Source: Puniceicoccales bacterium
Lineage (GTDB): Bacteria; Verrucomicrobiota; Verrucomicrobiia; Opitutales; JAIRLM01
Length of the DNA: 33,232 nt
Direction of reading: 5' to 3'
Assembly (NCBI GenBank): GCA_031268315.1
Contig: JAIRXK010000029.1
Span: 1-33,232, forward strand
Shown here: positions 7,616 to 17,606 of the stretch, one piece after another
How the letters are laid out: each line of letters opens with the position of its first letter
How positions within the stretch are numbered: the first letter of the stretch is position 1
The notes under the pieces: model-generated
Seen by the model: only the letters and a program-made list of their open reading frames with translations
Told to the model about the DNA's origin: nothing
Databases searched by the model: none
Made by a program: the position numbers and the translations under genes

Positions 7616-10600
7616 TTAATTCCTCCTGAAAAATGAAATTTTGTCCAAAAATTTCGTTTGGAAGGAATCCATGACTAGATAAATTGCAGGGGTAATGAAC
7701 AGGGTGATGATCTGTGCAAATAGCATGCCTCCCACAACAAGCAGGCCCAATGGCCGCCGCGAAGCGCCGTCCGCACCCCAGCCACACGCCATGGGGACGA
7801 CGCCCATGACCGTTGCCAGAGTTGTCATGAGAATGGGGCGAAAACGCTGCATGGATGCGCGGTGAATGGCATCGTGGGGGGACACATTTTCCCGCTGCTG
7901 AGCAACGGCAAAATCGATGATCATAATGCCATTTTTTTCCACCAAACCCAGCAGCATGAATAGGCCGATGTAGGCATAGAGAGAAAGCTCCTGGCCAGTT
8001 ATGAGCAGGGTACCAAGGCCGCCCAGTGCGGCAACGGGAAGCGCGGACAGCACCGTTATGGGGTGCACATAGCTCTCATACAGAATGCCCAGGATGATGT
8101 ATGTGACAAAAAATGCGATGAAAATGAGGATCTTTAGACTGGCAAATGTCTGGGCAAATGCCTCCGCTTCGCCCTGAAATGATCCCATTAGACCACCGTC
8201 CAATGCCCCACTTGCCAGCGCATTGATGGCGTCGACGGCGGAACCGATGGCAACTCCCTGATTCAGATTAAAAAAAATGGTCACACATGGAAAATTATTG
8301 CTGTGATTGACCATCAGTGGACCCACGCCCGATGTCCAGCTGGTCAGCACATTGGGATCAAGTAACTCTCCACTTCGACTGCGCGGGTAGAGCATATCCA
8401 GGTCACGGCCGCTGCTGCGAAAGTTTTCCGCGGCGGAAAGAATCACTTGATACTGCTGCGTCGGAGATTTGATGAGATAGATATAATTTTCCGAATATGC
8501 GGCCTTATACTGGGACTCAATGGCATGGACCGAAGATCCGTAGAGGGAAATTTGGTCGCGGTTCATGGCCACGCGAATTTCGGGATTATTGAGGAATAGA
8601 TCGCTGGAAACGGATGAAAAAATCGGATTTCTATGCATTCCCATAAGCATTTTTTGCGCCGCTGCGTAGACCTTTTCCGGGTGAATTCCCGAGATGGTGT
8701 AGGAGTATTTCCCCTGGTTTGTGCTGACCGCGCCCGTTTGAATTTGCAACGCAGGCATGGGCCGCATGAGCGTTAGTACGCCAGGGATTTGTCCCAGTTT
8801 GCCCATGAGTTCTCCGGCGATGGCCTGGATATCCCCCCGCTGGGATGGCGGCTTTAAAAATGCCACCAGCATTCCCTGATTGCCTGGGAAAAATCCGATG
8901 CCGGAGATGGAAAATGCGGCCCGCATGGCCGGATGGGCATGGACGATGCCGTCGATTTGCCGTTGATATTCCTGCATAAGTTTAGGAGACGTTCCCTCCT
9001 GGGCGATGAATACGCCGCGGATGGTTCCACTATCGCCCTCGGGGATGAAGGACTTTGGCAACTTTGCAAAGCACCAGCAGGTACCAATTAGGCACAGAAC
9101 CCAGATGCTGACAGAGATCATTTTTCGCCGCAGAAAAAAATGGAGTATGCGGCCGTAAAAGCGGAGAAATCTTTCCTCTAGTTTTTCCGAAAATGCCTCC
9201 AATTTCGTCCTTTCGCCGGGCAAACGCGGCTTTAACATGCGGGCGCACATCATGGGCGTGACCGTCAATGAAATGAGTCCCGATGCCAGGGTAGCAATCA
9301 TGATGACCGAGGAAAATTCATGGAAAACTCGGCCCATTTGTCCGCCGAGGAACAGGAGTGGAATAAAAATGGAGACCAGCGCCAATGTCATGGAAATGAT
9401 GGTAAAGCTGATTTGCTCGGCGCTATGAATGGAGGCAATCTGCGGATCCTCATGGAGCTTTTGCATGCGCCACACCATGTTTTCCAAAAATACAATGGCA
9501 TCATCCACGAGGAATCCAACGGCGAGGGTCATGGCCATGAGCGAGAGATTGTCCAGGCTAAACCCGAGCAAATACATGGCCACAAAGAGGATAAGCAGGG
9601 ACAGCGGCAATGCGATGATGGGAATGATGGTTTCGCGGATGCGGCCAAGAAAAAGAAAGATGACCACGACGACCAATGCGAAGGCGATGAGCACTGTTTC
9701 CTGCACATCCATCACGGATTCGATGATGGACTGGGAGCGGTCGTACATGGCATCGACGTAGACGGACTCCGGCAATTGCTTGCGGATCTTGGGGAGCAGA
9801 GAGTGGATTTCCTTGGACACGGAAATGGTGTTTGCGCCGGCTGCCCGGGATATGGCAACGACGACGGCGGTGTCAAATTCGCCCAATTCGCGGATCCAAA
9901 ATGAATTTTTAAATGTGGATGATTCCAAGCCATCAACGCATTGGGCAATGTCGCGCAGGTAGACGGGACCGTCCCCCTCGTTGGCGACGATGATTTTTTC
10001 ATATTCACTCGCCCGATCCAGCTGGCCATTGGGACGCACGACCCATGCGCGGTGTTCTCCGCGCAGCGATCCGGCACTGACCGTGGCCGTTGCGCTCTGA
10101 ATTTGCCGGGCAACGTCCTCCATGGTCAAATTTCTCCGCTGCAGCTTTGCCAAGTCCACGTCGATGCGAATGGCCCGCTTGAGCCCGTAGACGTCGGCCT
10201 TGGATACGCCGCGGATGACGCTGAAGCGCTGGGCAACCTCATTGGCCGCATACTCATAGAGTTGACTAACCGGCATGGTGGCACTGGTAAGTGCGATGAA
10301 AAATATGGGCTGGCTATTGGGGTCGGTCTTTTCAAAAATTGGCGGCGACGGCATGTCCATGGGCAATGATCCCATGGAGCGCTGAATGGCCGATTGGACG
10401 TCGCCGGCTGCGGATTCAATATCTTTATCCAGTGAGAATTGCAGCACGATGGTGGATAGTCCCTGGATGTTCTTTGATGTGACATTTTCAAGACCCTGAA
10501 TTTTCAGAAATTCCTTTTCCAACGGCGTTGCCACATTGGCCGCCATGGTCTCCGGATCCATGCCGGGAAATGTCGCAGACACCTGTATGACCGGATAGTC

Positions 10601-10723
10601 GACGTTGGGTAGGTCGCTGACGGGAAGGCGGGAGTAGCTGAGCATTCCAAAGGCAACAATGGCGATGGAAAACAGGACGGTCAGGACCGGTCGCCGGACA
10701 AATGGTTCAGAAATACTTTTCAT
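7616..10723 (-). CDS. RND-family multidrug efflux transporter (HAE-1/MdtB-MdtC type)
   Basis: Inner-membrane proton-driven pump of a tripartite efflux system, exporting drugs or other amphiphiles through an outer-membrane channel. The 1035 residues match the usual RND length. The sequence opens with SEPFVRRPVLTVLFSIAIVAFG (TM1), followed by the porter domain (VSATFPGMDPETMA, SAIQRSMGSLP). Transmembrane segments follow, with the paired acidic residues of TM4 visible in VGFLVDDAIVFLEN, which relay protons, and the TM10 lysine in LVEKNGIMIIDFA. The second periplasmic half and the C-terminal helices are complete, with no truncation. It is the last gene of a three-gene minus-strand operon and starts 17 bases after the adaptor gene ends. 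The substrate cannot be told from sequence. Confidence 0.95.
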   Translation of the reverse strand: MKSISEPFVRRPVLTVLFSIAIVAFGMLSYSRLPVSDLPNVDYPVIQVSATFPGMDPETMAANVATPLEKEFLKIQGLENVTSKNIQGLSTIVLQFSLDKDIESAAGDVQSAIQRSMGSLPMDMPSPPIFEKTDPNSQPIFFIALTSATMPVSQLYEYAANEVAQRFSVIRGVSKADVYGLKRAIRIDVDLAKLQRRNLTMEDVARQIQSATATVSAGSLRGEHRAWVVRPNGQLDRASEYEKIIVANEGDGPVYLRDIAQCVDGLESSTFKNSFWIRELGEFDTAVVVAISRAAGANTISVSKEIHSLLPKIRKQLPESVYVDAMYDRSQSIIESVMDVQETVLIAFALVVVVIFLFLGRIRETIIPIIALPLSLLILFVAMYLLGFSLDNLSLMAMTLAVGFLVDDAIVFLENMVWRMQKLHEDPQIASIHSAEQISFTIISMTLALVSIFIPLLFLGGQMGRVFHEFSSVIMIATLASGLISLTVTPMMCARMLKPRLPGERTKLEAFSEKLEERFLRFYGRILHFFLRRKMISVSIWVLCLIGTCWCFAKLPKSFIPEGDSGTIRGVFIAQEGTSPKLMQEYQRQIDGIVHAHPAMRAAFSISGIGFFPGNQGMLVAFLKPPSQRGDIQAIAGELMGKLGQIPGVLTLMRPMPALQIQTGAVSTNQGKYSYTISGIHPEKVYAAAQKMLMGMHRNPIFSSVSSDLFLNNPEIRVAMNRDQISLYGSSVHAIESQYKAAYSENYIYLIKSPTQQYQVILSAAENFRSSGRDLDMLYPRSRSGELLDPNVLTSWTSGVGPLMVNHSNNFPCVTIFFNLNQGVAIGSAVDAINALASGALDGGLMGSFQGEAEAFAQTFASLKILIFIAFFVTYIILGILYESYVHPITVLSALPVAALGGLGTLLITGQELSLYAYIGLFMLLGLVEKNGIMIIDFAVAQQRENVSPHDAIHRASMQRFRPILMTTLATVMGVVPMACGWGADGASRRPLGLLVVGGMLFAQIITLFITPAIYLVMDSFQTKFLDKISFFRRN

Positions 10724-10740
10724 GTCCTATGGTTTCCGCT

Positions 10741-11898
10741 TCAATGCTTATTCTGTGACTGCCCACTTTGATCCGCCGGTGCATTTGGGCCTTGGCTGGG
10801 TCCAGCAGCCTCGTCGAGGCCGACGATCACTCGAGTGTGTGGCATGAGCAAGAATTGTCCAGCAATTACGAGCCGGTCGCCATCCTTGACACCGTCCTGA
10901 AATACCACATCCGATCCATGCATCTGCCCAACCTTGACGGGCCGCATTTCCGCATAGCCATTTTCAACGGCAAAGACATGGCGGCCGGACTGGCCCACAT
11001 TGACGGCCACTTCCGGTGCCAGGATGGCGCCCTTGGCGGTGGTCAAAATAAGTCGCACCCGCACCGATTCACCGGGCCAAAACACCCCATGTCCATTGGC
11101 TAAAAGGGCACGTAATTTTACATTTCCAGACCGTGGAGATATCTGATTATCAATGATCTCTAACCGCGCTTTTGCTTGCACATTTGCATCGGAAACCAGC
11201 GAAATCTCGCAGTCGAGACTGCCCCGCTCCTTATAGCGGGCATAGACTTCGGGAAATTCATTTTCCGAAATGGTGAAGTCGACGTAGAGTGGGTCCATCG
11301 TTTGGATGCGCACGAGGGTCACTGGATTCATGGTGCTGAGGACATTTCCCACATTGATTTGATCGCTGCCGGCGATGCCGGACACCGGCGATTGCACGCG
11401 GCAAAAGTCGAGATTCACTTCCGCCTGCTGTAAATTACCCATGGCCACTTTCACCTGGCCTTCGTCCTGGAGGACCATGGCGGCGAGATTGTCAAAGTTT
11501 TGCTGCGAAATGTACTGATTTCTTTGTAATTCCTCCGAACGCTCCAATTGGAGACGGTCAATTTCTAGCTTTGCCTGTGCCGCTTGCAGCTGACCCCGCG
11601 CCCTGGTTACCTCCGCTTCGTAGGGCCGTGAATCAATGGAGTAGAGCAGCTGTCCCCTTTCCACCCGATGGCCCGGATAAAAGTGCATGGCAGCAATCTT
11701 TCCCGATACCTGAGATATGACATTGACGGTTTCATAGGCCGTGCAAACTCCAAGAGAATCGACGTATACGGGCACGTCTCGCCGCGTGGCAGTGGCCACC
11801 CGTACGGGGACAATGCGTTCGCGCTGCTCCAGCGCTCTCTGACATCCGGCACCACCCGCTAGGACGGCCATCCCTAGTAAAATATATTGTAATTTCAT
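10741..11898 (-). CDS. RND efflux periplasmic adaptor (membrane fusion protein), lipoprotein
   Basis: Adaptor that bridges the inner-membrane pump and the outer-membrane channel. The 385 residues begin with a short signal ending in a lipobox-like GGAGC, so the mature protein is probably lipid-anchored at Cys19. Order seen: a beta-barrel strand (VPVRVATATRRDVPVYVDSL); a lipoyl half (GKIAAMHFYPGHRVERGQLL); an alpha-helical hairpin around residues 95-165 (QLQAAQAKLEIDRLQLERSE); the second lipoyl half (VQSPVSGIAG); the beta-barrel domain; and the membrane-proximal domain (VGQMHGSDVVFQDGVKDGDR). A GAGGA Shine-Dalgarno sits seven bases before the ATG. It lies between the outer-membrane factor (19 bases upstream) and the pump (17 bases downstream), as expected for one functional unit. 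Confidence 0.93.
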   Translation of the reverse strand: MKLQYILLGMAVLAGGAGCQRALEQRERIVPVRVATATRRDVPVYVDSLGVCTAYETVNVISQVSGKIAAMHFYPGHRVERGQLLYSIDSRPYEAEVTRARGQLQAAQAKLEIDRLQLERSEELQRNQYISQQNFDNLAAMVLQDEGQVKVAMGNLQQAEVNLDFCRVQSPVSGIAGSDQINVGNVLSTMNPVTLVRIQTMDPLYVDFTISENEFPEVYARYKERGSLDCEISLVSDANVQAKARLEIIDNQISPRSGNVKLRALLANGHGVFWPGESVRVRLILTTAKGAILAPEVAVNVGQSGRHVFAVENGYAEMRPVKVGQMHGSDVVFQDGVKDGDRLVIAGQFLLMPHTRVIVGLDEAAGPSQGPNAPADQSGQSQNKH

Positions 11899-11917
11899 TG
11901 TGTATTCCTCAAAAATT

Positions 11918-13333
11918 CTATTGTTTTAATGGTTCCATTGATCCCGTTGCGTGGGCAAGGGTGGCCAGCGCGATGGAAAAATCACACTCCGCCGCCACCA
12001 GATTTTGCCGCGCCGCCGCAAGGACATTTTGGGCATTGAGCAGGTCGATAAAATGGCTTAGCCCGCTCCGATGGCTCATTTCCATGGCGCGGAACGATTC
12101 CGCCGCCGAATTAACCCATTCCCGCGCCGCCAGTACGCGGTGATAGGCCCCGTGAAATGCGTGGTACTGGGACCAAATTTCCTCCATTACCCGCAACTCC
12201 GCAGAGCGCAGCGCCTCGATGGCCGCCTGCTTCTGCGCACGCTGCTCCATGATTCTATAGGAATGGGCAAATCCGTCAAAAAGATCCCAGGAAAGACCAA
12301 AGAATATGCCCATTGCTCGCGATGTGCCATGGCCGTGCCGCGTCTCCCCCAATTTCCCATCGAGGGTTGTGATTACTTTGGGCAGCCGATCCCTTCGGAG
12401 TGCCCTTTCGCCGCACTGCATTGCCTTGACCCGCATGTAGGACGCAAGCAGGTCGGGGCGCGTATTGATGGCGGCAGAGATCATCTTCTGTATGTCTCCC
12501 TCCAGCGCCTCCAACTGCAATGGCAATTTGCTGGGACTGATGTGAAAGCCGTCGGAAATGCGCACGCCAACGGTCGCCGCCAGCGCCGCCCGTCTCGCTT
12601 CCACATCAGCTCGGGCCATCTCCAGTGCGCACTGCGCCTGCAGCATGCTGGCCTTGGCCTGGAGGAATGTTTGCCGATCGCCGAGGCCTACGCGGAGTCG
12701 CTCCTCTTCAAATTTCATCGTTTCGGTGGCATCCCTTAAATTTTCTCCGCTGGCATCCATGGTTGCCATGGCCGAACTCATGGAAAAATACCCCCGCTGG
12801 ACGGCGAAGAGGAGGTCCTGCAGAGATCGATTGTATTGAAAATTTGCCGCACTGAGATTTTCCTGCGCCGCCTGGGCATTGGCAAGATTTGCGCCGAACG
12901 TAAAAACCGCATAATTAAGCTGTAGGGCAGGATTGGTGAGTGATGTCTGATGAAATTGCGCCAATTCACCGTCTGCCACGGCATTCTTCCCCTGGTCTCT
13001 CCGCAGCGAAAATGCCATGTTAACCGTGGGAAAAAGCGAACTTTTTGCGAGGCTCTTCTGGGCAGCGGCTGCCTGGGCCAATAGCCACGCCCGCCGGACT
13101 TCCGAATTGTTTTGAAATGCAACCTCCATGAGCATGGTCAAGTCGAGGTCTATCTTCCCAATCACGTCATCCACGGTGCGATGGGGCAGGCGGAGCGGCA
13201 TCTCTCCATTTCGATGGGACGTCCCGGCGCATGCAATGTCAGCCCGGTGAAATTTTTGAAATCCCGGCACCGCAATGGACCTGCAGCCACCCAGTAATAG
13301 AATTCCCATCGATGCGTATGCGAAAAATTTCAT
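11918..13333 (-). CDS. TolC/OprM-type outer-membrane efflux lipoprotein
   Basis: Outer-membrane channel of the same efflux system and first gene of the operon. I start it at the ATG at 13333, which has GAGGAG four bases upstream. The frame can be extended four codons to a TTG, but that start would overlap the Shine-Dalgarno. The protein has 471 residues with a lipoprotein signal (MKFFAYASMGILLLGGC, lipobox LGGC). It then shows two copies of the OEP domain: long amphipathic helices rich in Ala, Gln and Leu, with repeat-type motifs such as ALQLNYAVFTFGANLANAQA in the first half and GLSWDLFDGFAHSYRIMEQ in the second. Efflux operons that begin with the channel gene are less common than those ending with it. 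The family call is firm. Confidence 0.92.
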   Translation of the reverse strand: MKFFAYASMGILLLGGCRSIAVPGFQKFHRADIACAGTSHRNGEMPLRLPHRTVDDVIGKIDLDLTMLMEVAFQNNSEVRRAWLLAQAAAAQKSLAKSSLFPTVNMAFSLRRDQGKNAVADGELAQFHQTSLTNPALQLNYAVFTFGANLANAQAAQENLSAANFQYNRSLQDLLFAVQRGYFSMSSAMATMDASGENLRDATETMKFEEERLRVGLGDRQTFLQAKASMLQAQCALEMARADVEARRAALAATVGVRISDGFHISPSKLPLQLEALEGDIQKMISAAINTRPDLLASYMRVKAMQCGERALRRDRLPKVITTLDGKLGETRHGHGTSRAMGIFFGLSWDLFDGFAHSYRIMEQRAQKQAAIEALRSAELRVMEEIWSQYHAFHGAYHRVLAAREWVNSAAESFRAMEMSHRSGLSHFIDLLNAQNVLAAARQNLVAAECDFSIALATLAHATGSMEPLKQ

Positions 13334-13359
13334 GCTACTCCTCAAATCCCTCCGATTTC

Positions 13360-13388
13360 AAAGTTCATTTGCCGCGGATGCAAGTCAA
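13360..13388 (-). promoter_or_regulatory. possible promoter of the efflux operon
   Basis: On the minus strand TTGACT (13388-13383) is followed after 17 bases by AACTTT (13365-13360), about 27 bp upstream of the channel gene start. The -35 box is good and the -10 box poor, so this is tentative. Confidence 0.28.
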
Positions 13389-13606
13389 TGTTTTCTTTTT
13401 TTTATTTATGAAAAAATTTTATTTGGAGTAGTGAGCATCCTGCGGTTGTCGTAAAGTTACACATATTAATATCCGCGGATTTCAATCCAATTCCAGCGCC
13501 TTAACCTCCAAATGTCTGGGAAAATATTCAGTGAAAATTCCCAGCGGCCGGTGTTGGCAACGCACTCGCTCGGCCCGGAGAAAATACATCGCCCGCGCCC
13601 CATTCG

Positions 13607-15655
13607 CTATTTTTTTTCCATGCCGTAGCGGCGAAGGAGTGCATCCAATTTGGGATCCCTACCCATGAATTGGCGGAATAGGGCATTAGCCGTTGCCTCA
13701 TTTCCACGTTCCAAAATTTGTCTGCGGAAAAGATTGGCAATTTTTTTACTGAATATGCCATTTTTTTGAAAACGAGTGAATGCATCGGCCTCCAAGACTT
13801 CCGCCCACTTATAGGAATAGTAGGCCGCCGCATAGCCCGTCGGATGGTCAAAGAGGTGCAAAAATTGATGGACGATGGAGGGCGCTTTGGTGCCATAGGG
13901 AATGAGATAGTTCTCCGTGGATTTTTCTACGAATTTTTCCACGTCTCCATCTTTATAGGAACAGTGAAGGTCCAGATCCAATTTCTGCATTGACAGCTGC
14001 CGCATGAAACCGATGGCAACATTGTGCAGCCGTGCATTTGTCATTTTTTCAAAGAGTGCGTCGGGGAGTTCTGTCCCATCTCGGTAGTGCTTGGCAAAGA
14101 AATTCAGTGCTTCCCTATCCCAAACCCAATTTTCCATGAGTTGCGAAGGCAATTCCACAAAATCCCGGGCCACATTGGTGCCATTGAGAGATGCGTAGTC
14201 CACCTTACCCATCAGGTGATGAATAAGATGGCCGAATTCATGAAATAGGATTTCTACTTCGTAGTGGGTGAGGAGGGACGGTTGGGAATCCGTCGAAGGC
14301 GTTAGGTTGCCAGCGACGAATCCGATGGGCGTAACCCACTCGCCACTGCGATCCCGATATCCGTGGCGAAGGCACCCGTCCATCCATGCCCCCGACCGCT
14401 TTCCCTTGCGCGGGTGGAGATCCAGGTAGAACGAGCCAAGAAAATGGCCATCCTTTTCGTAGACATCATAGTAGCGCACATCTCCATGCCAAACGGGAAT
14501 GGCACCGGGGTTACTTTCCGGATCGGTGGAGGTGGCTCGGGGGCAAAAGCGAATTCCGTAGAGTTGCTGAAACGTTTGAAATATTCCCCCCAGCACGGCA
14601 TTAATTTCAAAGTAGGGCCGCAGCTGCTCCTCGGAAAACCCATGGAGCTTTTGGCACTGCAATTCAGAGAAGTAGGCAACCTCCCAGGGTTCCAGTCGGC
14701 CAGTGGGCCTGTGGAGTACTTCGGCCTTAAAATCTTCCAGTCGGCCAACGTCGCGGAGAAAAAATGGCAGCACACTCCCATGGATGCGCTCCGTGAATGC
14801 CAGTGCCGCTTTTCCACTCTTGGCCATGCGCTTGTGAAGCACGAGGTCGGCAAAATTTTCCCTGGATAGGTACTGGGCTTCTTTCCTTCGCAGTGCAAGA
14901 ATCTCCCCGATGAGAGCTCCATTGTCAAAGGGATCTTTGCGTCCGATGTCCGTGTGCGCACGCCAGAGCTCCTGGCGTAATTCGTCGGACTTTAGATAGC
15001 GCATGCATGGGCCATAGACCGGCGCATGGAGTGTGAGACGATAGGCATTTTCGTGGCCCTTTTTCTCTGCGCCGGCCTTCAAAATGGCCACTATGGTTTC
15101 AGGAAGGCCGTCCAATTTGCCGACGTCTTTCCCGGGAATGATTTTCTCCCATCCATCGATCGCATCCATTACATTTTCGCCGTATTTTTGCGTTTTTTGC
15201 GTCAGCTGCTTCTGCACGTCGCGGAGGAGCTCCTTCTGAGATGGGGAAAGATTAGCTCCATTGTCGACGAAGGACTGGTAAGTCTCTTCGAGTAGACGCG
15301 CCTGCGTGCGCGTTAAATTCTTTTTCTTCGCAGTCTGTTGGACGCTGCGAATTCTCTCCCATAGTGCCTCATTGAGTATGATGCCGTTGTGAAATTCAAC
15401 GACGTTGCCCAAAAATTCATTGAAAATGGCGCGAGATGTTTCATCGCTTGCAACATTCTCCAGATGGGAGAGCTTATTCCAAAGGCAGTCGATGGGATCG
15501 GCCGCATACTCCAGGGCTTCAACGACATTAAAAAACGACGCCGATTTCAGCGGAATTGCTGCGATGGCGTCCACATTCGCCTGGGATTTCTCCAACGCCA
15601 GCGGGATTTCTCTGCGCAGATAATCCGGCGTTAGAAGCTGCCACTGAATGGGCAT
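13607..15655 (-). CDS. prlC: M3-family oligopeptidase (oligopeptidase A / PrlC type)
   Basis: Cytosolic zinc metallopeptidase that degrades short peptides, including cleaved signal peptides in Enterobacteria. The zinc-binding motif HEFGH is at residues 472-476, followed by the helix DFVELPSQLMENW that carries the third ligand. The substrate-binding tail with HLFDHPTGYAAAYYSYKWAEVL is intact. I chose the ATG at 15655 because it gives 682 residues, close to the E. coli enzyme's length, and begins MPIQWQLLTPDYLR as homologs do. The frame is open another 44 codons to an ATG at 15787, but that extension is basic and unlike the family. No partner gene adjoins it. Specific assignment to prlC/opdA rather than another M3A member is probable, not proven. 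Confidence 0.9.
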   Translation of the reverse strand: MPIQWQLLTPDYLRREIPLALEKSQANVDAIAAIPLKSASFFNVVEALEYAADPIDCLWNKLSHLENVASDETSRAIFNEFLGNVVEFHNGIILNEALWERIRSVQQTAKKKNLTRTQARLLEETYQSFVDNGANLSPSQKELLRDVQKQLTQKTQKYGENVMDAIDGWEKIIPGKDVGKLDGLPETIVAILKAGAEKKGHENAYRLTLHAPVYGPCMRYLKSDELRQELWRAHTDIGRKDPFDNGALIGEILALRRKEAQYLSRENFADLVLHKRMAKSGKAALAFTERIHGSVLPFFLRDVGRLEDFKAEVLHRPTGRLEPWEVAYFSELQCQKLHGFSEEQLRPYFEINAVLGGIFQTFQQLYGIRFCPRATSTDPESNPGAIPVWHGDVRYYDVYEKDGHFLGSFYLDLHPRKGKRSGAWMDGCLRHGYRDRSGEWVTPIGFVAGNLTPSTDSQPSLLTHYEVEILFHEFGHLIHHLMGKVDYASLNGTNVARDFVELPSQLMENWVWDREALNFFAKHYRDGTELPDALFEKMTNARLHNVAIGFMRQLSMQKLDLDLHCSYKDGDVEKFVEKSTENYLIPYGTKAPSIVHQFLHLFDHPTGYAAAYYSYKWAEVLEADAFTRFQKNGIFSKKIANLFRRQILERGNEATANALFRQFMGRDPKLDALLRRYGMEKK

Positions 15656-15799
15656 TGGCTCACTTATAATTGCATCACATATCATTGCATTTTGCGTTTT
15701 AACTGCACCCGTCCGCGATGCAATGAAAATTTTAGGGAAAAATCTAAAATGGCCACTCTTCGCCGCAGGGATTCGCATTGTGGCCAAATGGCAAAGATT

Positions 15800-16321
15800 T
15801 TATTCAAGGATGTATGCGTCGCCAGCCCATTCGTATTTGTCAAAGAATATTCTAACATTTAAATTTTGCGGAAGTTTAATTTTAGCCACCAGATCTCTTG
15901 CGTTATCTTTAGGGAGCAAATCACGAAATTTAATTTTTTCCAGGTTTGAACATTTGGGAAAGTCAGCCTTAGTAAAGGATTTGGAAAGTGCTACTTCTTC
16001 CAGTGCTCCCCCAAATGTGATGGTGTCATATTTTTCAAGTGAGAAGCGGATTTTCCTGACATTTTCCATGCAGCTGAAATCAACATTTCCGATGATTGGA
16101 TCCGGCTCCAGAGGGTTGATATTCGCAGGAAGGGTTTGATTTGCTACGAAATGGCGGATGCATTCAGAAAGCACGGGTACATAAAGTATAACAAGGTTTT
16201 CAATTTTCTTATATGCATTTATGTCACTGAGTTTTATACTTTCTTTATTGCGCAACGTTCTGGGATCGCTAACATTAACGGTTCCATCGAAATTAAAGCT
16301 GTTTATGGTCAATATATTTGT
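15800..16321 (-). pseudogene. 3' part of an LRR-like gene separated from its 5' part by an in-frame TGA
   Basis: This stretch continues in exactly the same reading frame as the gene ending at 16322; only one TGA lies between them. The open part has about 173 codons and its best internal start is a TTG at 16312 with no ribosome binding site. The product begins TNILTINSFNFDGTVNV, which reads as a direct continuation of a leucine-rich-repeat-like ladder. It contains further strand-like segments (IENLVILYVPVLSECI, CSNLEKIKFRDLLP) and ends with YEWAGDAYILE. I interpret it as the stranded C-terminal third of a roughly 524-residue protein. An independent gene is possible but less likely. Confidence 0.55.
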
Positions 16322-17374
16322 TCAGTCAAAAGGATCGCTGTAGAGTGCACCTGATGTATCAAGTCCTATACCTTTAGATTGAAATACTTCTTTAATTTCG
16401 CTAAAATTTGTGCATCCGCAATAGTCACCTTTCAGTATGAAATGCAACTTTCCACAGCTTTCTTCTGGAAATTGTATGGCATTCAAATTATCGTGCAAAT
16501 AGTAGCAATCGATTAGAGTAACTTCTTCCAACTTCTTACAACTTTTCAACTTAAGAGCGTTGAGCATGGCTGACGCAATTGTTAGCTTTTTCAATTTTGG
16601 TCCGCCGACAAATTGGAATTTATTCTTTCTTTCGCTTGTGTGCCAATACACATCTTCGATGTAATTTAATTTAAGTAGGTTTACTTCATCTATGATATAC
16701 CCGCAAGTATAACTAAAAGAGATTTTTCTTATGTTGGGATATGCATTTAAAATTTCCAAACTTTGGATGGATAGTTTTTCCTCTTCATTTTGGCCTTGGA
16801 TTGTCCAACTGTTATAATTATGGCCGCTCAGCGTTATTTCCGTTGCCGATTTGAGAAAATTTTCCAACGGCAGAACTTCGCTTCGTTCGACATTTGAAGC
16901 AGTGGGATTTCCGTCCCTTGAAATTTCCTCGAAGCGGACGCAGGATCCATTTTCCTGCGCATTGCGTTTTGCAAATACGCGGTGGAATTTGGAGCATGAG
17001 AATTTGGCTAAAACGTCGCAGCTGGAAGCGATTTTTTCAATTTCATCGCCGTAGCACAAAGGATGTTCCCTGAGTAGATGATCAATTGCAGCCAGCATCC
17101 GAATGCGGGATTTTCCGACGACCTCCGGATTGGAAAAATAGTTGCCGATGATCCATAGGAAAATTCCAGGGATTACTGTGCAAATGGCAATAACTCGCAC
17201 GATGCGGCCCAGAATGTAGGCCAGCCATTGGGCATCCAGTTCCGAAAAAACGACGACATCTTCCTCCGTTTTAAGGCAAATGGAACCCGTAAAATCCCTG
17301 TCGAGTGAAATTCCACGAGTGCCGACGGCAAATCCATTAACTCGGTTGCCCGACTGTCCTATGCATGATGGCAT
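16322..17374 (-). CDS. LRR-like membrane protein, probably truncated by a nonsense codon
   Basis: A 350-residue product with one hydrophobic segment at about residues 52-78 (LAYILGRIVRVIAICTVIPG), a basic/Cys-containing region (residues 95-145), and then loosely repeated strand-turn units such as NIRKISFSYTCGYI, KLKKLTIASAML and KLEEVTLIDCYYL, consistent with irregular leucine-rich repeats. It does not share the conserved N-terminus of the two LRR genes that follow on the other strand, but its general plan (membrane anchor, linker, LRR-like ladder) is the same. The frame ends at TGA 16324-16322 and continues open beyond it, so the full gene was probably 15800-17374. TGA is the normal stop for several intact genes here, so general recoding is unlikely. 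No function can be named. Confidence 0.6.
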   Translation of the reverse strand: MPSCIGQSGNRVNGFAVGTRGISLDRDFTGSICLKTEEDVVVFSELDAQWLAYILGRIVRVIAICTVIPGIFLWIIGNYFSNPEVVGKSRIRMLAAIDHLLREHPLCYGDEIEKIASSCDVLAKFSCSKFHRVFAKRNAQENGSCVRFEEISRDGNPTASNVERSEVLPLENFLKSATEITLSGHNYNSWTIQGQNEEEKLSIQSLEILNAYPNIRKISFSYTCGYIIDEVNLLKLNYIEDVYWHTSERKNKFQFVGGPKLKKLTIASAMLNALKLKSCKKLEEVTLIDCYYLHDNLNAIQFPEESCGKLHFILKGDYCGCTNFSEIKEVFQSKGIGLDTSGALYSDPFD

Positions 17375-17548
17375 GATATCACGTATAGCGATTACCTGAT
17401 ACTGTCAACTAAAATTTCCTTCAAAAATCCATGGGACCATCCGAAAGATTTTCCCAGGCGCTCTTTTTCCGAGGAGTGGATTCGCTGATTCCTCTGCGGC
17501 CATTGGGTTTGGCTTTCCTGTTTACTGGCGCAAATAAATTTCCACTGG

Positions 17549-17606
17549 GATGAGAATTTTTCTTGCAAAATATGAATTTTTCTCCAGTATACGCAACGTT
17601 GAGAAA
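17549..17606 (+). repeat. conserved upstream leader, copy 1
   Basis: The bases before the ATG of paralog 1 closely match 19511-19568 before paralog 2 (shared runs tttttcttgcaaaa, gatgaatttttc-like and gaaaatgag). The two copies differ by a one-base length change that would break any shared frame, so the block is untranslated and probably carries common expression signals. Confidence 0.55.

Noticed and set aside
9320..9904. 194-codon + strand frame inside the RND pump gene
   Set aside because: The product is a His/Asp/Gly-rich mirror of the pump's coding strand with no start signal.
14302..14961. 219-codon minus frame inside the oligopeptidase gene
   Set aside because: Same-strand out-of-phase shadow of a gene whose own frame carries the intact HEFGH zinc site.
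17550..17606. N-terminal extension of LRR paralog 1 from the ATG at 17550
   Set aside because: The corresponding leader of paralog 2 is out of frame by one base, so the conserved block is not coding.
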